This document shows, in pieces, positions 17,431 to 25,521 of a DNA stretch of 64,000 nt. A model generated the notes under the pieces. It had not been told where the DNA came from. It worked only from the letters and a program-made list of their open reading frames with translations, and did no database searches. Origin of the DNA: Pantoea cypripedii (GTDB taxonomy: Bacteria; Pseudomonadota; Gammaproteobacteria; Enterobacterales; Enterobacteriaceae). The first letter of the stretch is position 1, and each line of letters starts with the position of its first letter. Position numbers and translations under genes: made by a program. The stretch covers positions 1,109,116 through 1,173,115 of the forward strand of contig NZ_CP024770.1 of NCBI RefSeq assembly GCF_011395035.1, written 5' to 3'.

Positions 17431-19085
17431 TTGCAGGAAAACTCAGGCGCGACCCGGCATGGATGGCTGCTGCGCTGCTCTCGATCGGCTTGTTGTCGAT
17501 CTTCCTGGTCTGGCCCCTGATCACCATGCTGGGGAAATCCTTTGTCGGCGCCGACGGCCGGTGGGGAATGAGCGGTTACGTTCGCTTCTTCTCCGAGCCG
17601 TCCTATCGAGATGTCTTCTTCAATACGCTGATTCTGGGTGCAGCCGTCACGGCATGTTCCATGATCGTCGGTGGCGGACTCGCCATGGTTGTGGCGCGCT
17701 GCAAATTCCCATTTGCCGGTCTGCTGGCTTTCCTGCCGCTGATGACTATGGTCAATCCAGATGTCGTCGTGGCGGCGTCATGGGTGCTGGTGCTGGGCAA
17801 GCAAGGCTTGGTCAACAACTGGCTGGCGCCGTTCGGGGTCGAGCTGCCGTCGCTCTATTCCTGGTGGGGATTGGTGTTCGTGATGACGCTCAACAATTAT
17901 GTCTATGCGTTTGTCGCGGTGCTGGTGGGCCTCAAGTCCATGGACCGTAACCTTGAAGAAGCGGCCTTGAGCCTGGGGCGTCCGCTCGCTCGCGTTCTGA
18001 CGGGCGTCACATTGCCATTGCTCCTGCCCTCGCTGTTTGCAGGGGTACTGATTGTCTTCACCCACGTCATCGGCAGTTTCGGGGTACCTGCCATTCTCGG
18101 CGCGCGTACCCCTGTGCTGGCAGTCAAGGCGTACAACGAATTCGTCAGCGAAATGGGCGGCAGTCCCCAGATGCAGACCACCATGGCCTCCATTCTGGTC
18201 TACCTCGGCGCCGGCCTGCTGTTGCTGCAGAAGTTCGTCGTGGAGCGCCGCCAGTTCCAGATGGAGTCGGGACGGCAGCCCGCGGCAGTGCCGCTGTCCG
18301 GTGCCGGATCGATGCTGGCGGCTGGATGCGTGGTGCTGGTGGTGGCGCTTTCACTGCTGCCTACGGCTGTGGTGTTCGTGACCTCGGTGACGCCGTCGGT
18401 AGGACCTGTCCTGCTCTATGGCGGCTTCACGCTGGACCATCTTCACTACGCACTGGTGCATGCTCCCGGTCCGCTGTACAACTCTCTTTTCCTGTCCACC
18501 ATTGCCACCGCGGCAGGCGTTGTCTTTTCCATCGGCGCGGCCTATTTGATCGTCAAGCGGCGTTCGTTGATCACCCACCTACTGGACGTCATGGTCACAT
18601 TGCCGCTCACGATTGCCGGCACCGTTCTCGGTATCGCCCTGATCAATTCCTTCAACACCGGAACGCTGACCCTGACCGGGAGCTGGCTAATTATGGCGCT
18701 GGCGTATTTCCTGCGCCGGGTACCCAGCGGCGTGCGCTCTGCGACAGGTCCGCTGCACAGTCTCAAGGACTCCATTGAAGAGGCTTCGATGAGCCTGGGC
18801 GTGGGAGCACTGCGAAGCTTCGTGCGCGTCGTGCTGCCCGTCATCGCTCCTTCAGTCGCCTCCGCCGCGGTGCTGATCTGGGTGACCACACTGTCCGAGC
18901 TGTCGGCCACGGTCGTGCTCTATTTCGGCGGCATGAGCACCATGCCGATCGAGATCTTCCAACAGGTCGACAGCGGCCGACTGGCCTTGGCCTGTGCCTA
19001 CAGCGTGCTGCTGCTGCTGGCCATCTTCATACCACTGGCGCTGGCGCGCTGGGTTTTCCGTCTCAACGTAGGAACTGTCGAATGA
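17427..19085 (+). CDS. Fused ABC transporter permease (two membrane domains)
   Basis: A 552-residue inner-membrane protein with two consecutive permease domains, the arrangement of FbpB-type iron and phosphonate transporters. The first coupling loop is near residues 170-190 (NLEEAALSLGRPLARVLTGV) and the second near 450-470 (SIEEASMSLGVGALRSFVRV). About twelve hydrophobic spans are visible. It is translationally coupled to genes on both sides by ATGA overlaps. With the preceding binding protein and ATPase it completes one importer. Confidence 0.92.
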   Translation: MIAGKLRRDPAWMAAALLSIGLLSIFLVWPLITMLGKSFVGADGRWGMSGYVRFFSEPSYRDVFFNTLILGAAVTACSMIVGGGLAMVVARCKFPFAGLLAFLPLMTMVNPDVVVAASWVLVLGKQGLVNNWLAPFGVELPSLYSWWGLVFVMTLNNYVYAFVAVLVGLKSMDRNLEEAALSLGRPLARVLTGVTLPLLLPSLFAGVLIVFTHVIGSFGVPAILGARTPVLAVKAYNEFVSEMGGSPQMQTTMASILVYLGAGLLLLQKFVVERRQFQMESGRQPAAVPLSGAGSMLAAGCVVLVVALSLLPTAVVFVTSVTPSVGPVLLYGGFTLDHLHYALVHAPGPLYNSLFLSTIATAAGVVFSIGAAYLIVKRRSLITHLLDVMVTLPLTIAGTVLGIALINSFNTGTLTLTGSWLIMALAYFLRRVPSGVRSATGPLHSLKDSIEEASMSLGVGALRSFVRVVLPVIAPSVASAAVLIWVTTLSELSATVVLYFGGMSTMPIEIFQQVDSGRLALACAYSVLLLLAIFIPLALARWVFRLNVGTVE

Positions 19086-20308
19086 ACGATACTGCAAATA
19101 AAACTGGCCAATTCCTGGCCACTCGCGTGCTGGGCGCCAAGCCGTCAGCCACAAAGGAAATGACCCGGCTGGCCAACCAGCTCAAGGCCCAGGGACGGGA
19201 TGTGATTACACTCAGCCAGGGCGAACCGGACTTTCCCACGCCTGAACATGTCCGCGAGGCGGGCAAGGCGGCCATCGATCGCAACGAGTCATGTTATACG
19301 GACGTCGCGGGTACATTGGCATTGCGCGAGGCTGTTTGTCGCAAGTTCGAGCGCGACAACGGATTGCGCTACACCCCGGAACAGATCCAGGTCGGATGCG
19401 GTGCGAAGCAGCTGTTGTACAACGCGCTGCAAGCCACTATTAATGAGGGTGATGAAGTCGTCATTCCAACGCCTGCTTGGGTTTCCTATCCGGAAATGGT
19501 TCTGCTGGCGAGAGGATTGCCGGTCATCGTCCGCTGCAATGCGGCCAGCGGCTTCAAGATCACCCCACGGCAACTGGAAGAGGCCATCACGCCACGCACC
19601 AAGTGGCTTGTGCTGAACTCTCCCTCCAATCCCAGCGGCGCAATCTATAGCGCCGAGGAACTGGCGGGGCTGGCCGAAGTGCTTCTGCGTTATCCACATG
19701 TGTGGGTGATGGCAGACGACATCTACGAAAAGATCCGCTACCAGGACACGCCGTTTGCGACCCCGGCCGCCGTCACGCCGGAACTGGCCGCCCGTATACT
19801 GACCATCAATGGCGTCTCCAAAGCTTATGCCATGACTGGATGGCGGGTCGGCTTCGGTGCCGGCCCATTAGAATTGATCAAGGCCATGAACCTAGTGCAG
19901 TCGCAGTCGACCTCACATACCAGCTCGATCAGCCAGGCGGCCTCGATCGCTGCGCTGGACGGCCCGATGGATTTCCTGCCTGGTTTTGTCGAGGCCTTTC
20001 GCCAACGCCGCGATCAAGTGGTCGGCGATCTGTGCCGCATTGACGGCATCACTTGCGATCTGCCGCCAGGTGCGTTCTATGCCTTCCCGGGATGCCTGGG
20101 TCTGCTGGGGCGCAGGGATCCGGCCGGCAACCTGATCTCCTCCGATAGCGAACTGGCGCTCTACCTGTTGCGAGAATGCGGCGTTGCGGTGGTACCCGGT
20201 ACCGCTTTCGAGCTTCCCGGACATTTCCGGGTTTCTTATGCCGCCTCCGACGACGAACTCAGGGTGGCCAAGGCGCGTATCGCCGAAGCCTGCGCGCGAC
20301 TGCAATGA
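19082..20308 (+). CDS. Class I/II aminotransferase, probable phosphonoalanine transaminase
   Basis: A 408-residue PLP enzyme of the aspartate aminotransferase fold type I. Visible elements: SQGEPDFPTPEHV near the start, NSPSNPSG at ~residues 180-187, ADDIYEKI with the PLP-ring aspartate and tyrosine, the Schiff-base lysine in NGVSKAYAMTGWRVG (~residue 245), and FRVSYA near the end with the carboxylate-binding arginine. Its operon with phosphonopyruvate hydrolase suggests that it converts L-phosphonoalanine to phosphonopyruvate, as the transaminase of the Variovorax Pal2 cluster does. The substrate assignment rests on context. Confidence 0.85.
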   Translation: MNDTANKTGQFLATRVLGAKPSATKEMTRLANQLKAQGRDVITLSQGEPDFPTPEHVREAGKAAIDRNESCYTDVAGTLALREAVCRKFERDNGLRYTPEQIQVGCGAKQLLYNALQATINEGDEVVIPTPAWVSYPEMVLLARGLPVIVRCNAASGFKITPRQLEEAITPRTKWLVLNSPSNPSGAIYSAEELAGLAEVLLRYPHVWVMADDIYEKIRYQDTPFATPAAVTPELAARILTINGVSKAYAMTGWRVGFGAGPLELIKAMNLVQSQSTSHTSSISQAASIAALDGPMDFLPGFVEAFRQRRDQVVGDLCRIDGITCDLPPGAFYAFPGCLGLLGRRDPAGNLISSDSELALYLLRECGVAVVPGTAFELPGHFRVSYAASDDELRVAKARIAEACARLQ

Positions 20309-20339
20309 CAAAAGTGAAAACGATATCCAGGGAGATGAC

Positions 20340-21212
20340 ATGACAAAGAACCAGTCCCTACGCCACGCCTTGAACAATGGCAAGCTGTTTGCCGCCATGG
20401 CTGCACACAATCCGCTGGCCGCAAAGCTGGCGGAAGATGCGGGCTTCGGCGGAATCTGGGGGAGCGGCTTCGAGTTGTCGGCTAGCTATGCCGTCCCGGA
20501 CGCCAATATCCTTTCGATGGGTACCCACCTTGAGATGATGCGTGCCATTGCCGCGACCGTTTCCATTCCCCTGATCGCCGATATCGATACCGGGTTTGGC
20601 AATGCGGTCAACGTCAGCTACATCGTTCCTCAGTATGAGGCGGCCGGCGCGTCGGCCATCGTGATGGAAGATAAGACCTTCCCGAAAGACACCAGCCTGC
20701 GCGCCGATGGCCGCCAGCAACTGGTGCGCATCGAGGAGTTCCAGGGAAAGGTGGCGGCAGCGGCAGCGGCCCGCCAAGACAAGGACTTCGTCGTTGTGGC
20801 GCGCGTTGAGGCGTTGATTGCGGGAATGGGGCAGGAAGAAGCGATCCAGCGCGGCATGGCTTATGCAGAAGCGGGAGCGGACGCCATCCTGATCCACTCG
20901 AAGCAAAAGACACCGGATGAAGTCCTGGCATTCATCAGCGCCTGGCAGGGCAAGGTCCCGCTGGTGTTGGTCCCGACCGCCTATCCGCAACTGACCGAGG
21001 CGGATATCGCCGCGCTGGGCAAGGTCGGCATCGTCATCTACGGAAATCACGCGATCCGGGCCGCTGCTGGCGCCATGGCCCAAGTCTTCCGGCAGATACG
21101 CAGCGATGGCGGCATCGCCAATGTGGACATAACCTTGCCGGCCGTGGCCGAAATCATTGCCCTGCAAGGCGACAAGCACATGCGCGAGATTGAAGCCAGG
21201 TTCCTTCGCTGA
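20340..21212 (+). CDS. pphA: Phosphonopyruvate hydrolase (PEP mutase/isocitrate lyase superfamily)
   Basis: A 290-residue enzyme that splits phosphonopyruvate into pyruvate and phosphate, a C-P bond cleavage. The sequence closely resembles, from memory, the Variovorax sp. Pal2 enzyme: AAHNPLAAKLAEDAGFGGIW, ADIDTGFGN at residues 80-88 (metal site), and MEDKTFPKDTSL at 109-120. Thr118 is the residue that distinguishes the hydrolase from PEP mutases, as I recall from the structural work. The ATG at 20340 follows GGGAG. It is the last gene of the operon and is followed by a terminator-like hairpin. Carboxyphosphonoenolpyruvate or PEP mutase is the less likely alternative. Confidence 0.88.
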   Translation: MTKNQSLRHALNNGKLFAAMAAHNPLAAKLAEDAGFGGIWGSGFELSASYAVPDANILSMGTHLEMMRAIAATVSIPLIADIDTGFGNAVNVSYIVPQYEAAGASAIVMEDKTFPKDTSLRADGRQQLVRIEEFQGKVAAAAAARQDKDFVVVARVEALIAGMGQEEAIQRGMAYAEAGADAILIHSKQKTPDEVLAFISAWQGKVPLVLVPTAYPQLTEADIAALGKVGIVIYGNHAIRAAAGAMAQVFRQIRSDGGIANVDITLPAVAEIIALQGDKHMREIEARFLR

Positions 21213-21280
21213 CCAGGCATTGGGTCAACATCGGGCGACGGGAAAGGTTTAAATGCCTCGCCCGTCCTGGCTTTCTTTTT
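21213..21280 (+). terminator. Terminator after the phosphonopyruvate hydrolase gene
   Basis: CGGGCGA (21232-21238) pairs with TCGCCCG (21258-21264), extended by CCAGG (21213-21217) with CCTGG (21266-21270). CTTTCTTTTT follows. The hairpin plus T-run fits a rho-independent end of the operon. Confidence 0.6.
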
Positions 21281-21294
21281 CTTTAGGGATGACC

Positions 21295-21700
21295 ATGCGA
21301 TTCTCATCATTATGCATCCGAATTGCCGCGATTTGCATCGGCATTGCCCTGCTGGCGGTGATTGCGGTGGTGACGGCGAATATCATCACCGCCTAATCAC
21401 GCATGTCGTTGTCGCTGTCTGCCCAACTGGAACAGCTGGCGCAAAGCAGATCGGCCTCCATCACGGATTGGGTTGCGGCAAAAAAGTCCGCAACAGCCTC
21501 GATCAAGCCGTCCGTGGTGCTGGAAAATCCAAAGTCCTTTGCCAGGATGGCCGAGCTGGCAGGCGGCTTTACCCAGACCTATATCGGCTATCCGGACAAG
21601 CACGCCATCTTTTCACAGGACCCGGCCCGGGCTACCGAATACGATCCCACCCAGCTCCCGCGCAAAGCGCTCCATCTCCAGCAAAAGATGTTCACCCTTG
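21295..21700 (+). pseudogene. Truncated chemoreceptor (methyl-accepting chemotaxis protein) gene
   Basis: The reading begins MRFSSLCIRIAAICIGIALL, an N-terminal membrane anchor, and has an in-frame TAA at 21394. The same frame continues with LSAQLEQLAQSRSASITDWV and GGFTQTYIGYPDKHAIFSQD, the dCache-type sensor domain of chemoreceptors. It stops matching near 21660-21700, losing the second half of the sensor and the entire signalling domain. It probably came with the phosphonate operon and marks its right-hand junction with the resident DNA. Confidence 0.65.
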
Positions 21701-21790
21701 AAGGTAAAAACGACGGTAATGTCCCACGTCGATCATCGCAAATCTCTTTAACCATGCGGGCTTACGAGCCCGTTGATGATCGAGTGGGGT

Positions 21791-22477
21791 TCATTTTTTC
21801 CCCAGCAGTTTAGCCGCAGCTGAGCGTAGAAGTTTAATACGCAGATCTTCCCAGTGTTCAACAAAGGCGTCGCGGGCAGTTTCAAAATCACGGGTACGTA
21901 AGCACGCGATAAGGTGTTCGTGTTCAGAGATGATTTCGTTAGGATCGGTATAGTGGAACTGCCTCTGTACCAGTAATAATTCAATCTCGCTCTCCAGCAC
22001 GCTATAACTGCGAACCAGTCTTGGGCTGCTGCTGGCAGCAATGATCGCACGATGAAACTCAGTATCTGCGGTGACCAGCAATGAGCGAGGGGCATCCGCC
22101 GGGGCATTCTTCAGCACTTCTACTGCACGAATGGCATCAGGAGGAATGATGCCATTGTGAATGATCATCTTCACCGCTTCGACTTCAAGCACGCCACGCA
22201 GTCGGGTGATATCGACAATATCATCCGGCCCAAATTCAGGGATACAAAAGCCACGATTTGGCACCTGTAATAGCAGACCCTGAGCCACCAGCCCCATTGC
22301 TGCACTGCGGAAGCTGTTGCGTGATACATCAAAAAAGGTCGCCATTTTGATATCACGCAAAAACTCACCGGGAGCGAAATCCCCGTTTAATATTCTCGAT
22401 TTTAGCTTATCGACCAGCGCCTCTACGGTAGAACCATGAGGGCGTTCCAGCTCACTATCGTTATCAAAATCGGCCAT
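21791..22477 (-). CDS. GntR family regulator (FCD subfamily)
   Basis: A 228-residue regulator. The GntR winged helix-turn-helix is at residues ~15-80 (LKSRILNGDFAPGEFLRDIK…RNSFRSAAMGLVAQGLL), followed by an FCD effector domain with LRGVLEVEAVKMII and a metal-ligand-like pattern (EFHRAIIA, then HEHLIACL). It lies divergently from the pxpA operon with about 800 bases between them, and probably controls that operon. An inverted repeat TTGTC-A-GACAA lies 113 bases before its start. Confidence 0.92.
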   Translation of the reverse strand: MADFDNDSELERPHGSTVEALVDKLKSRILNGDFAPGEFLRDIKMATFFDVSRNSFRSAAMGLVAQGLLLQVPNRGFCIPEFGPDDIVDITRLRGVLEVEAVKMIIHNGIIPPDAIRAVEVLKNAPADAPRSLLVTADTEFHRAIIAASSSPRLVRSYSVLESEIELLLVQRQFHYTDPNEIISEHEHLIACLRTRDFETARDAFVEHWEDLRIKLLRSAAAKLLGKK

Positions 22478-22589
22478 TGTCAGATGCTACTCGATCACGT
22501 TGAAGTTATGAAATATGGGGACAATTCTTGCAGATACTATGCCAACTCGCATCGTCAATCTCAAATCCTGGCCACACTAAAACACCTTT

Positions 22590-22600
22590 TTGTCAGACAA
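22590..22600. promoter_or_regulatory. Candidate GntR operator
   Basis: TTGTC-A-GACAA is a perfect inverted repeat. Similar TTGTCG…ACAA repeats occur at 47559, 56078 and 59581, each before an operon in the GntR-rich part of this window. Confidence 0.35.
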
Positions 22601-22936
22601 TTTTGTACCTTTTACTGCGATGTGCTGATGACTTCAACCCGGATACCCTGCAATAGCCGGGTATCCGGGCCTGTGCGTGTAGATTTTTTCTTATCTGCCC
22701 CTCACTTTCAGAAGCCTGTAGTCAGGATGTTATGAACACAAGCTCCCACTAAAATAAATCAAATAAAAATTGTTCTACGATATTTTTGTTGATGTAAAAG
22801 GCATCAACAGTTTTCATCTTGAGTTTCACCATCAGTTTCACTGTTTATTATGCCTGATATTGGTCCGGATGTACCCGGGGTCGCCAGGATTCCCTACCCC
22901 TTCAGGCTCAAAAAAAGTGCAGGCATGTGAAGTTTT

Positions 22937-22974
22937 TGCACCAAAAATAAACGCATAAGGCTTTATATTGGTGC
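22937..22974. promoter_or_regulatory. Candidate NtrC enhancer (paired half-sites) for the pxpA operon
   Basis: TGCACC at 22937-22942 and TATATTGGTGC ending at 22974 match the two arms of the enterobacterial NtrC site (GCAC-N6-GGTGC). The spacing between them is almost the same as at 59741-59777. Neither site is complete, but the position ~170-200 bases upstream of a sigma54 promoter fits an enhancer. Confidence 0.45.
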
Positions 22975-23114
22975 GGTTTAGTGTTTTTTCTCTTCATCAG
23001 CGCTTGTCCCTGTCTCAGTACAGCACTCATGTCAGGCTGTTAACCTGCTTAGAAATCATCGGAAACCCACACAGGTGAAAATTAAGCCATCTTTCATTGT
23101 CCATTTTATCTTTG

Positions 23115-23131
23115 TGGCACAATTCATGCTT
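23115..23131 (+). promoter_or_regulatory. Sigma54 (RpoN) promoter for the pxpA operon
   Basis: TGGCACAATTCATGCTT has the invariant GG (23116-23117) and GC (23128-23129) separated by exactly 10 bases, and TGGCAC matches the -24 consensus perfectly. Transcription would start near 23141. NtrC-like half-sites lie upstream, so the operon is probably induced under nitrogen limitation. Confidence 0.6.
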
Positions 23132-23202
23132 TAAATCGTAGGACAATTTTTATTTTTACTGTTTCGACCTCGCTGCAATAAGTGCGTTGATGGGGGATAA
23201 AA

Positions 23203-23298
23203 ATGAAAGGCGTGGGTGTCGTCACGTACATGTCCGCCGCATCAGCAGGCAAAGGTTCTTATCTTGAGGAGGCATCAGGTGAAAGAATTAGCAATTAA
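23203..23298 (+). CDS. Possible 31-residue leader peptide overlapping pxpA
   Basis: An ATG at 23203 follows a strong GGGGGAT ribosome site at ideal spacing. The frame encodes MKGVGVVTYMSAASAGKGSY and 11 more residues, and ends with TAA at 23296-23298, past the pxpA GTG start at 23279. The overlap would allow translational coupling. No composition bias suggests classical attenuation. It may only be a chance frame, but its ribosome site is as strong as that of pxpA. Confidence 0.3.
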   Translation: MKGVGVVTYMSAASAGKGSYLEEASGERISN

Positions 23299-24022
23299 TT
23301 GTGATATGGGCGAAGCGTTCGGTATTTATCGTCTTGGCAATGATGAAGATGTCATGCCCTTCGTGACGCACGCGAACATAGCCTGTGGGTTCCATGCATC
23401 GGATCCTTCAGTGATGTGGGAAACCGTTAAAATTGCGAAAAAGTACGGTTTAAAAATTGGTGCACATCCTGGCCTTGCTGACAAAGAAGGGTTTGGGCGC
23501 CGTGAGATAAAGCTATCCCGCCGCGAGGTTGCGGCACTCATCCTCTATCAAACCGGGGCACTCAAAAGTTTTCTGGATACTGAGGGCGTTCCTCTCTCAC
23601 ACATCAAACCACATGGTGCTTTGATGGGAATGGCAATGCGAGACAACCACATTGCTGAAGGGGTGGCAGATGCAGTCCTTGCTTTAGGGGTGCCGATTAT
23701 CGCTTGTGCTTTCAGTGAGATGACCCGCGTATTCGACGCGCGTGGTGTTGAATATAGCTGCGAATTTTATGCCGACCTTGATTACGACGACGAAGGGCGA
23801 CAAATCATTGCCCTTACCCATGACCCTGTTGAGCCTGCTGTTTCAGCTGCCCGTGTATTGCAGGCACTGAAAACCGGAACCGCTAAATCTGTCAACGGTA
23901 AAACCGTCCGGGTTGCCGCTGATACCGTCTGTGTGCACAGCGATACGCCAAACGCCATTGCCATTGCTAAAGCTGTTCACACAGCAATGAATGAGCATAT
24001 ACACGCACGTGGAGTGCGGTAA
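23279..24022 (+). CDS. pxpA: 5-oxoprolinase subunit A (LamB/YcsF family)
   Basis: A 247-residue cytoplasmic protein. It starts with KELAINCDMGEAFGIYRLGNDE and contains ANIACGFHASDP (residues ~34-45), IGAHPGLADKEGFGRR and IKPHGALMG, the hallmark motifs of LamB/YcsF proteins. In E. coli PxpA works with PxpB and PxpC as an ATP-dependent 5-oxoprolinase (L-pyroglutamate to glutamate). The GTG at 23279 is chosen because GAGGAGG precedes it and the conserved N-terminus begins there; an earlier in-frame GTG at 23216 adds unrelated residues. The partners pxpB and pxpC lie five genes downstream in the same operon. The true substrate could be another lactam. Confidence 0.9.
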   Translation: MKELAINCDMGEAFGIYRLGNDEDVMPFVTHANIACGFHASDPSVMWETVKIAKKYGLKIGAHPGLADKEGFGRREIKLSRREVAALILYQTGALKSFLDTEGVPLSHIKPHGALMGMAMRDNHIAEGVADAVLALGVPIIACAFSEMTRVFDARGVEYSCEFYADLDYDDEGRQIIALTHDPVEPAVSAARVLQALKTGTAKSVNGKTVRVAADTVCVHSDTPNAIAIAKAVHTAMNEHIHARGVR

Positions 24023-25521
24023 TGGTAGTCGCGCTTCGGTCTTCTCTGCCTTTGAGTGGTGAACATGTCCGCCACATCATCCGACAGTCACTCACTGAAA
24101 CCGTCAGGGCTATCGCGCCCTCACTCGGTCCGAATGGACGTGGGGTGATATATGACGTGGGTATGGCTCAGGCAGGCATGGCGATGAGCGGATGCACAAT
24201 TGCGAAGCTGGTGGTGGGTGAAGAGGGCGCGGAGACCATTGCCCCGCGTATTTTACTGGAAGCGATGAACGGCATACGCCGCGATCTGGGCGATGGCGCG
24301 ATCCGCCTTGCCTGCATCACTAATGCAATTTATCAGTCAGCCTCATTAAGTGTGAGCCGCGGCGGAAACCCCGGGCAAATTTCACGTGCCCTTAAAGATA
24401 CTGGTGTGCTGGCAATGCAGCAGTTGGCCAACCTGCGAAGTGTTATGCCTGCGGTTACCCAAATAGCCAGAGTAGCCAGTGGCGACAGTGAGATAGCCGC
24501 CGCACTTGGCGCAATTGGCGAACATATTATGTCACCCGGTACGATAGAGGTTAAAGAAGGGGAGAAACCCGGATTGGAGCTTTTACAGCATTCCGGGTTT
24601 TGTCTGGATATCTGCCCCGACATTGCCGGCATTAGTCCGACGGAACCTCGAGTCTGCATCGAAATGGACAATGTTTATCTGGTGGTCATCAATGAAGTCA
24701 TCTCAGACTTAGGCCCAATGGCACCTGTGCTGAATGCCTTCGTTCAGAACAATAAATCACTGGTCATTATCGCTCGTGGATTTGTTGGCCAGGCGGCAGC
24801 TGCGTTGATTGAGAACCGAGGCAAATATTGTCTCAACATTCTGGGATTGGTGCCTGAAGCTTCAGGTTTGCATGCCCTCGATCTTCTGGAAGATGTGTGT
24901 GTTGCGTCGGGGGCGACGCTCATTGGTGAGACAACTGGCATTGATCTCACCGCCATACAGCCTGCCATGCTCGGCCACGCCCGACACATTATTGTTGATA
25001 AAAACCACTGCGTGTTAACAGATCCGACCGAGGTACCCGCTGCCATTAAGTTACGCCAGACAAGTCTCCTTAAGGAAGCTGAGCAGCATCGTTATCTCGC
25101 GTTGGACCGGGAAAGACTCCAACGCCGGGCCGCCAGACTCAATGGCTATTGGGCGGAACTGAAAATCAGTGGGTTAAACCCGTGGGAAACCGTTCAGAGA
25201 ATGGACGATGCACGTGCTGCCATCGCGGTCGTTCAGGCAGCCGGGCAGAGGGGGGTTGTGGCTGGCGGCGGTAAAGCGCTCGCCCGAGTGGCAGTCTGGC
25301 TCGGGCAACTGGATAACGTCCGTAAACCGGCTGAGCAGGCAGCACTTCAGGCCGTTATTGCGGGTTGTAATGCAATTCAAGATCAACTCTCCGCTAACAG
25401 CAAACAGGATGAGGGGGAGTGGAGGGACGATATCGTCGACCCCTTTTCCATCACGCAGACCCTCTTTCAACGTGCAATCTCTGTTGCCGCCACCCTGTTA
25501 ACCATCGAGGTTTTAGTATGA
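24022..25521 (+). CDS. Divergent GroEL-like chaperonin (Cpn60 family)
   Basis: A 499-residue protein with recognisable Cpn60 blocks from end to end. LGPNGRGVIYD (residues 35-45) corresponds to the GroEL phosphate loop LGPKGRNVV. GDG at 90-92 keeps the metal-binding aspartate (GroEL D87). MDDARAAI at 394-401 keeps the catalytic D398, and GVVAGGGKAL follows at 411-420. The C-terminus reads DPFSIT…SVAATLLTIEVLV. Differences: the position of GroEL D52 (TKDG) reads MSGC; the threonines after GDG are lost; and the C-terminal GGM tail is absent, leaving it ~50 residues short. No groES is nearby. It starts on the last base of pxpA and overlaps the ATPase gene by 4 bases, so it is built into the operon. 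It may be a specialised assembly factor for the operon's enzymes, or it may have lost chaperone activity. Confidence 0.8.
   Translation: MVVALRSSLPLSGEHVRHIIRQSLTETVRAIAPSLGPNGRGVIYDVGMAQAGMAMSGCTIAKLVVGEEGAETIAPRILLEAMNGIRRDLGDGAIRLACITNAIYQSASLSVSRGGNPGQISRALKDTGVLAMQQLANLRSVMPAVTQIARVASGDSEIAAALGAIGEHIMSPGTIEVKEGEKPGLELLQHSGFCLDICPDIAGISPTEPRVCIEMDNVYLVVINEVISDLGPMAPVLNAFVQNNKSLVIIARGFVGQAAAALIENRGKYCLNILGLVPEASGLHALDLLEDVCVASGATLIGETTGIDLTAIQPAMLGHARHIIVDKNHCVLTDPTEVPAAIKLRQTSLLKEAEQHRYLALDRERLQRRAARLNGYWAELKISGLNPWETVQRMDDARAAIAVVQAAGQRGVVAGGGKALARVAVWLGQLDNVRKPAEQAALQAVIAGCNAIQDQLSANSKQDEGEWRDDIVDPFSITQTLFQRAISVAATLLTIEVLV

Larger units (their letters stand above)
22478..23278. other. 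Long divergent control region between the GntR gene and pxpA
   Basis: About 800 AT-rich bases with no supported gene other than a short leader ORF next to pxpA. It holds a candidate GntR site (22590-22600), NtrC-like half-sites (22937-22974), a sigma54 promoter match (23115-23131) and a half-site GGACAAT at about 23140-23146 near the predicted transcription start. Each is listed separately. Confidence 0.6.

Noticed and set aside
20358..21179. A 273-codon minus-strand frame opposite phosphonopyruvate hydrolase
   Set aside because: Antisense shadow of a well-conserved gene, rich in His and Arg as expected of such shadows.
24022..25521. Possibility that the chaperonin-like gene is the housekeeping groEL
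   Set aside because: Missing GGM tail, loss of the D52 equivalent, no groES, and embedding in a catabolic operon all argue against it.
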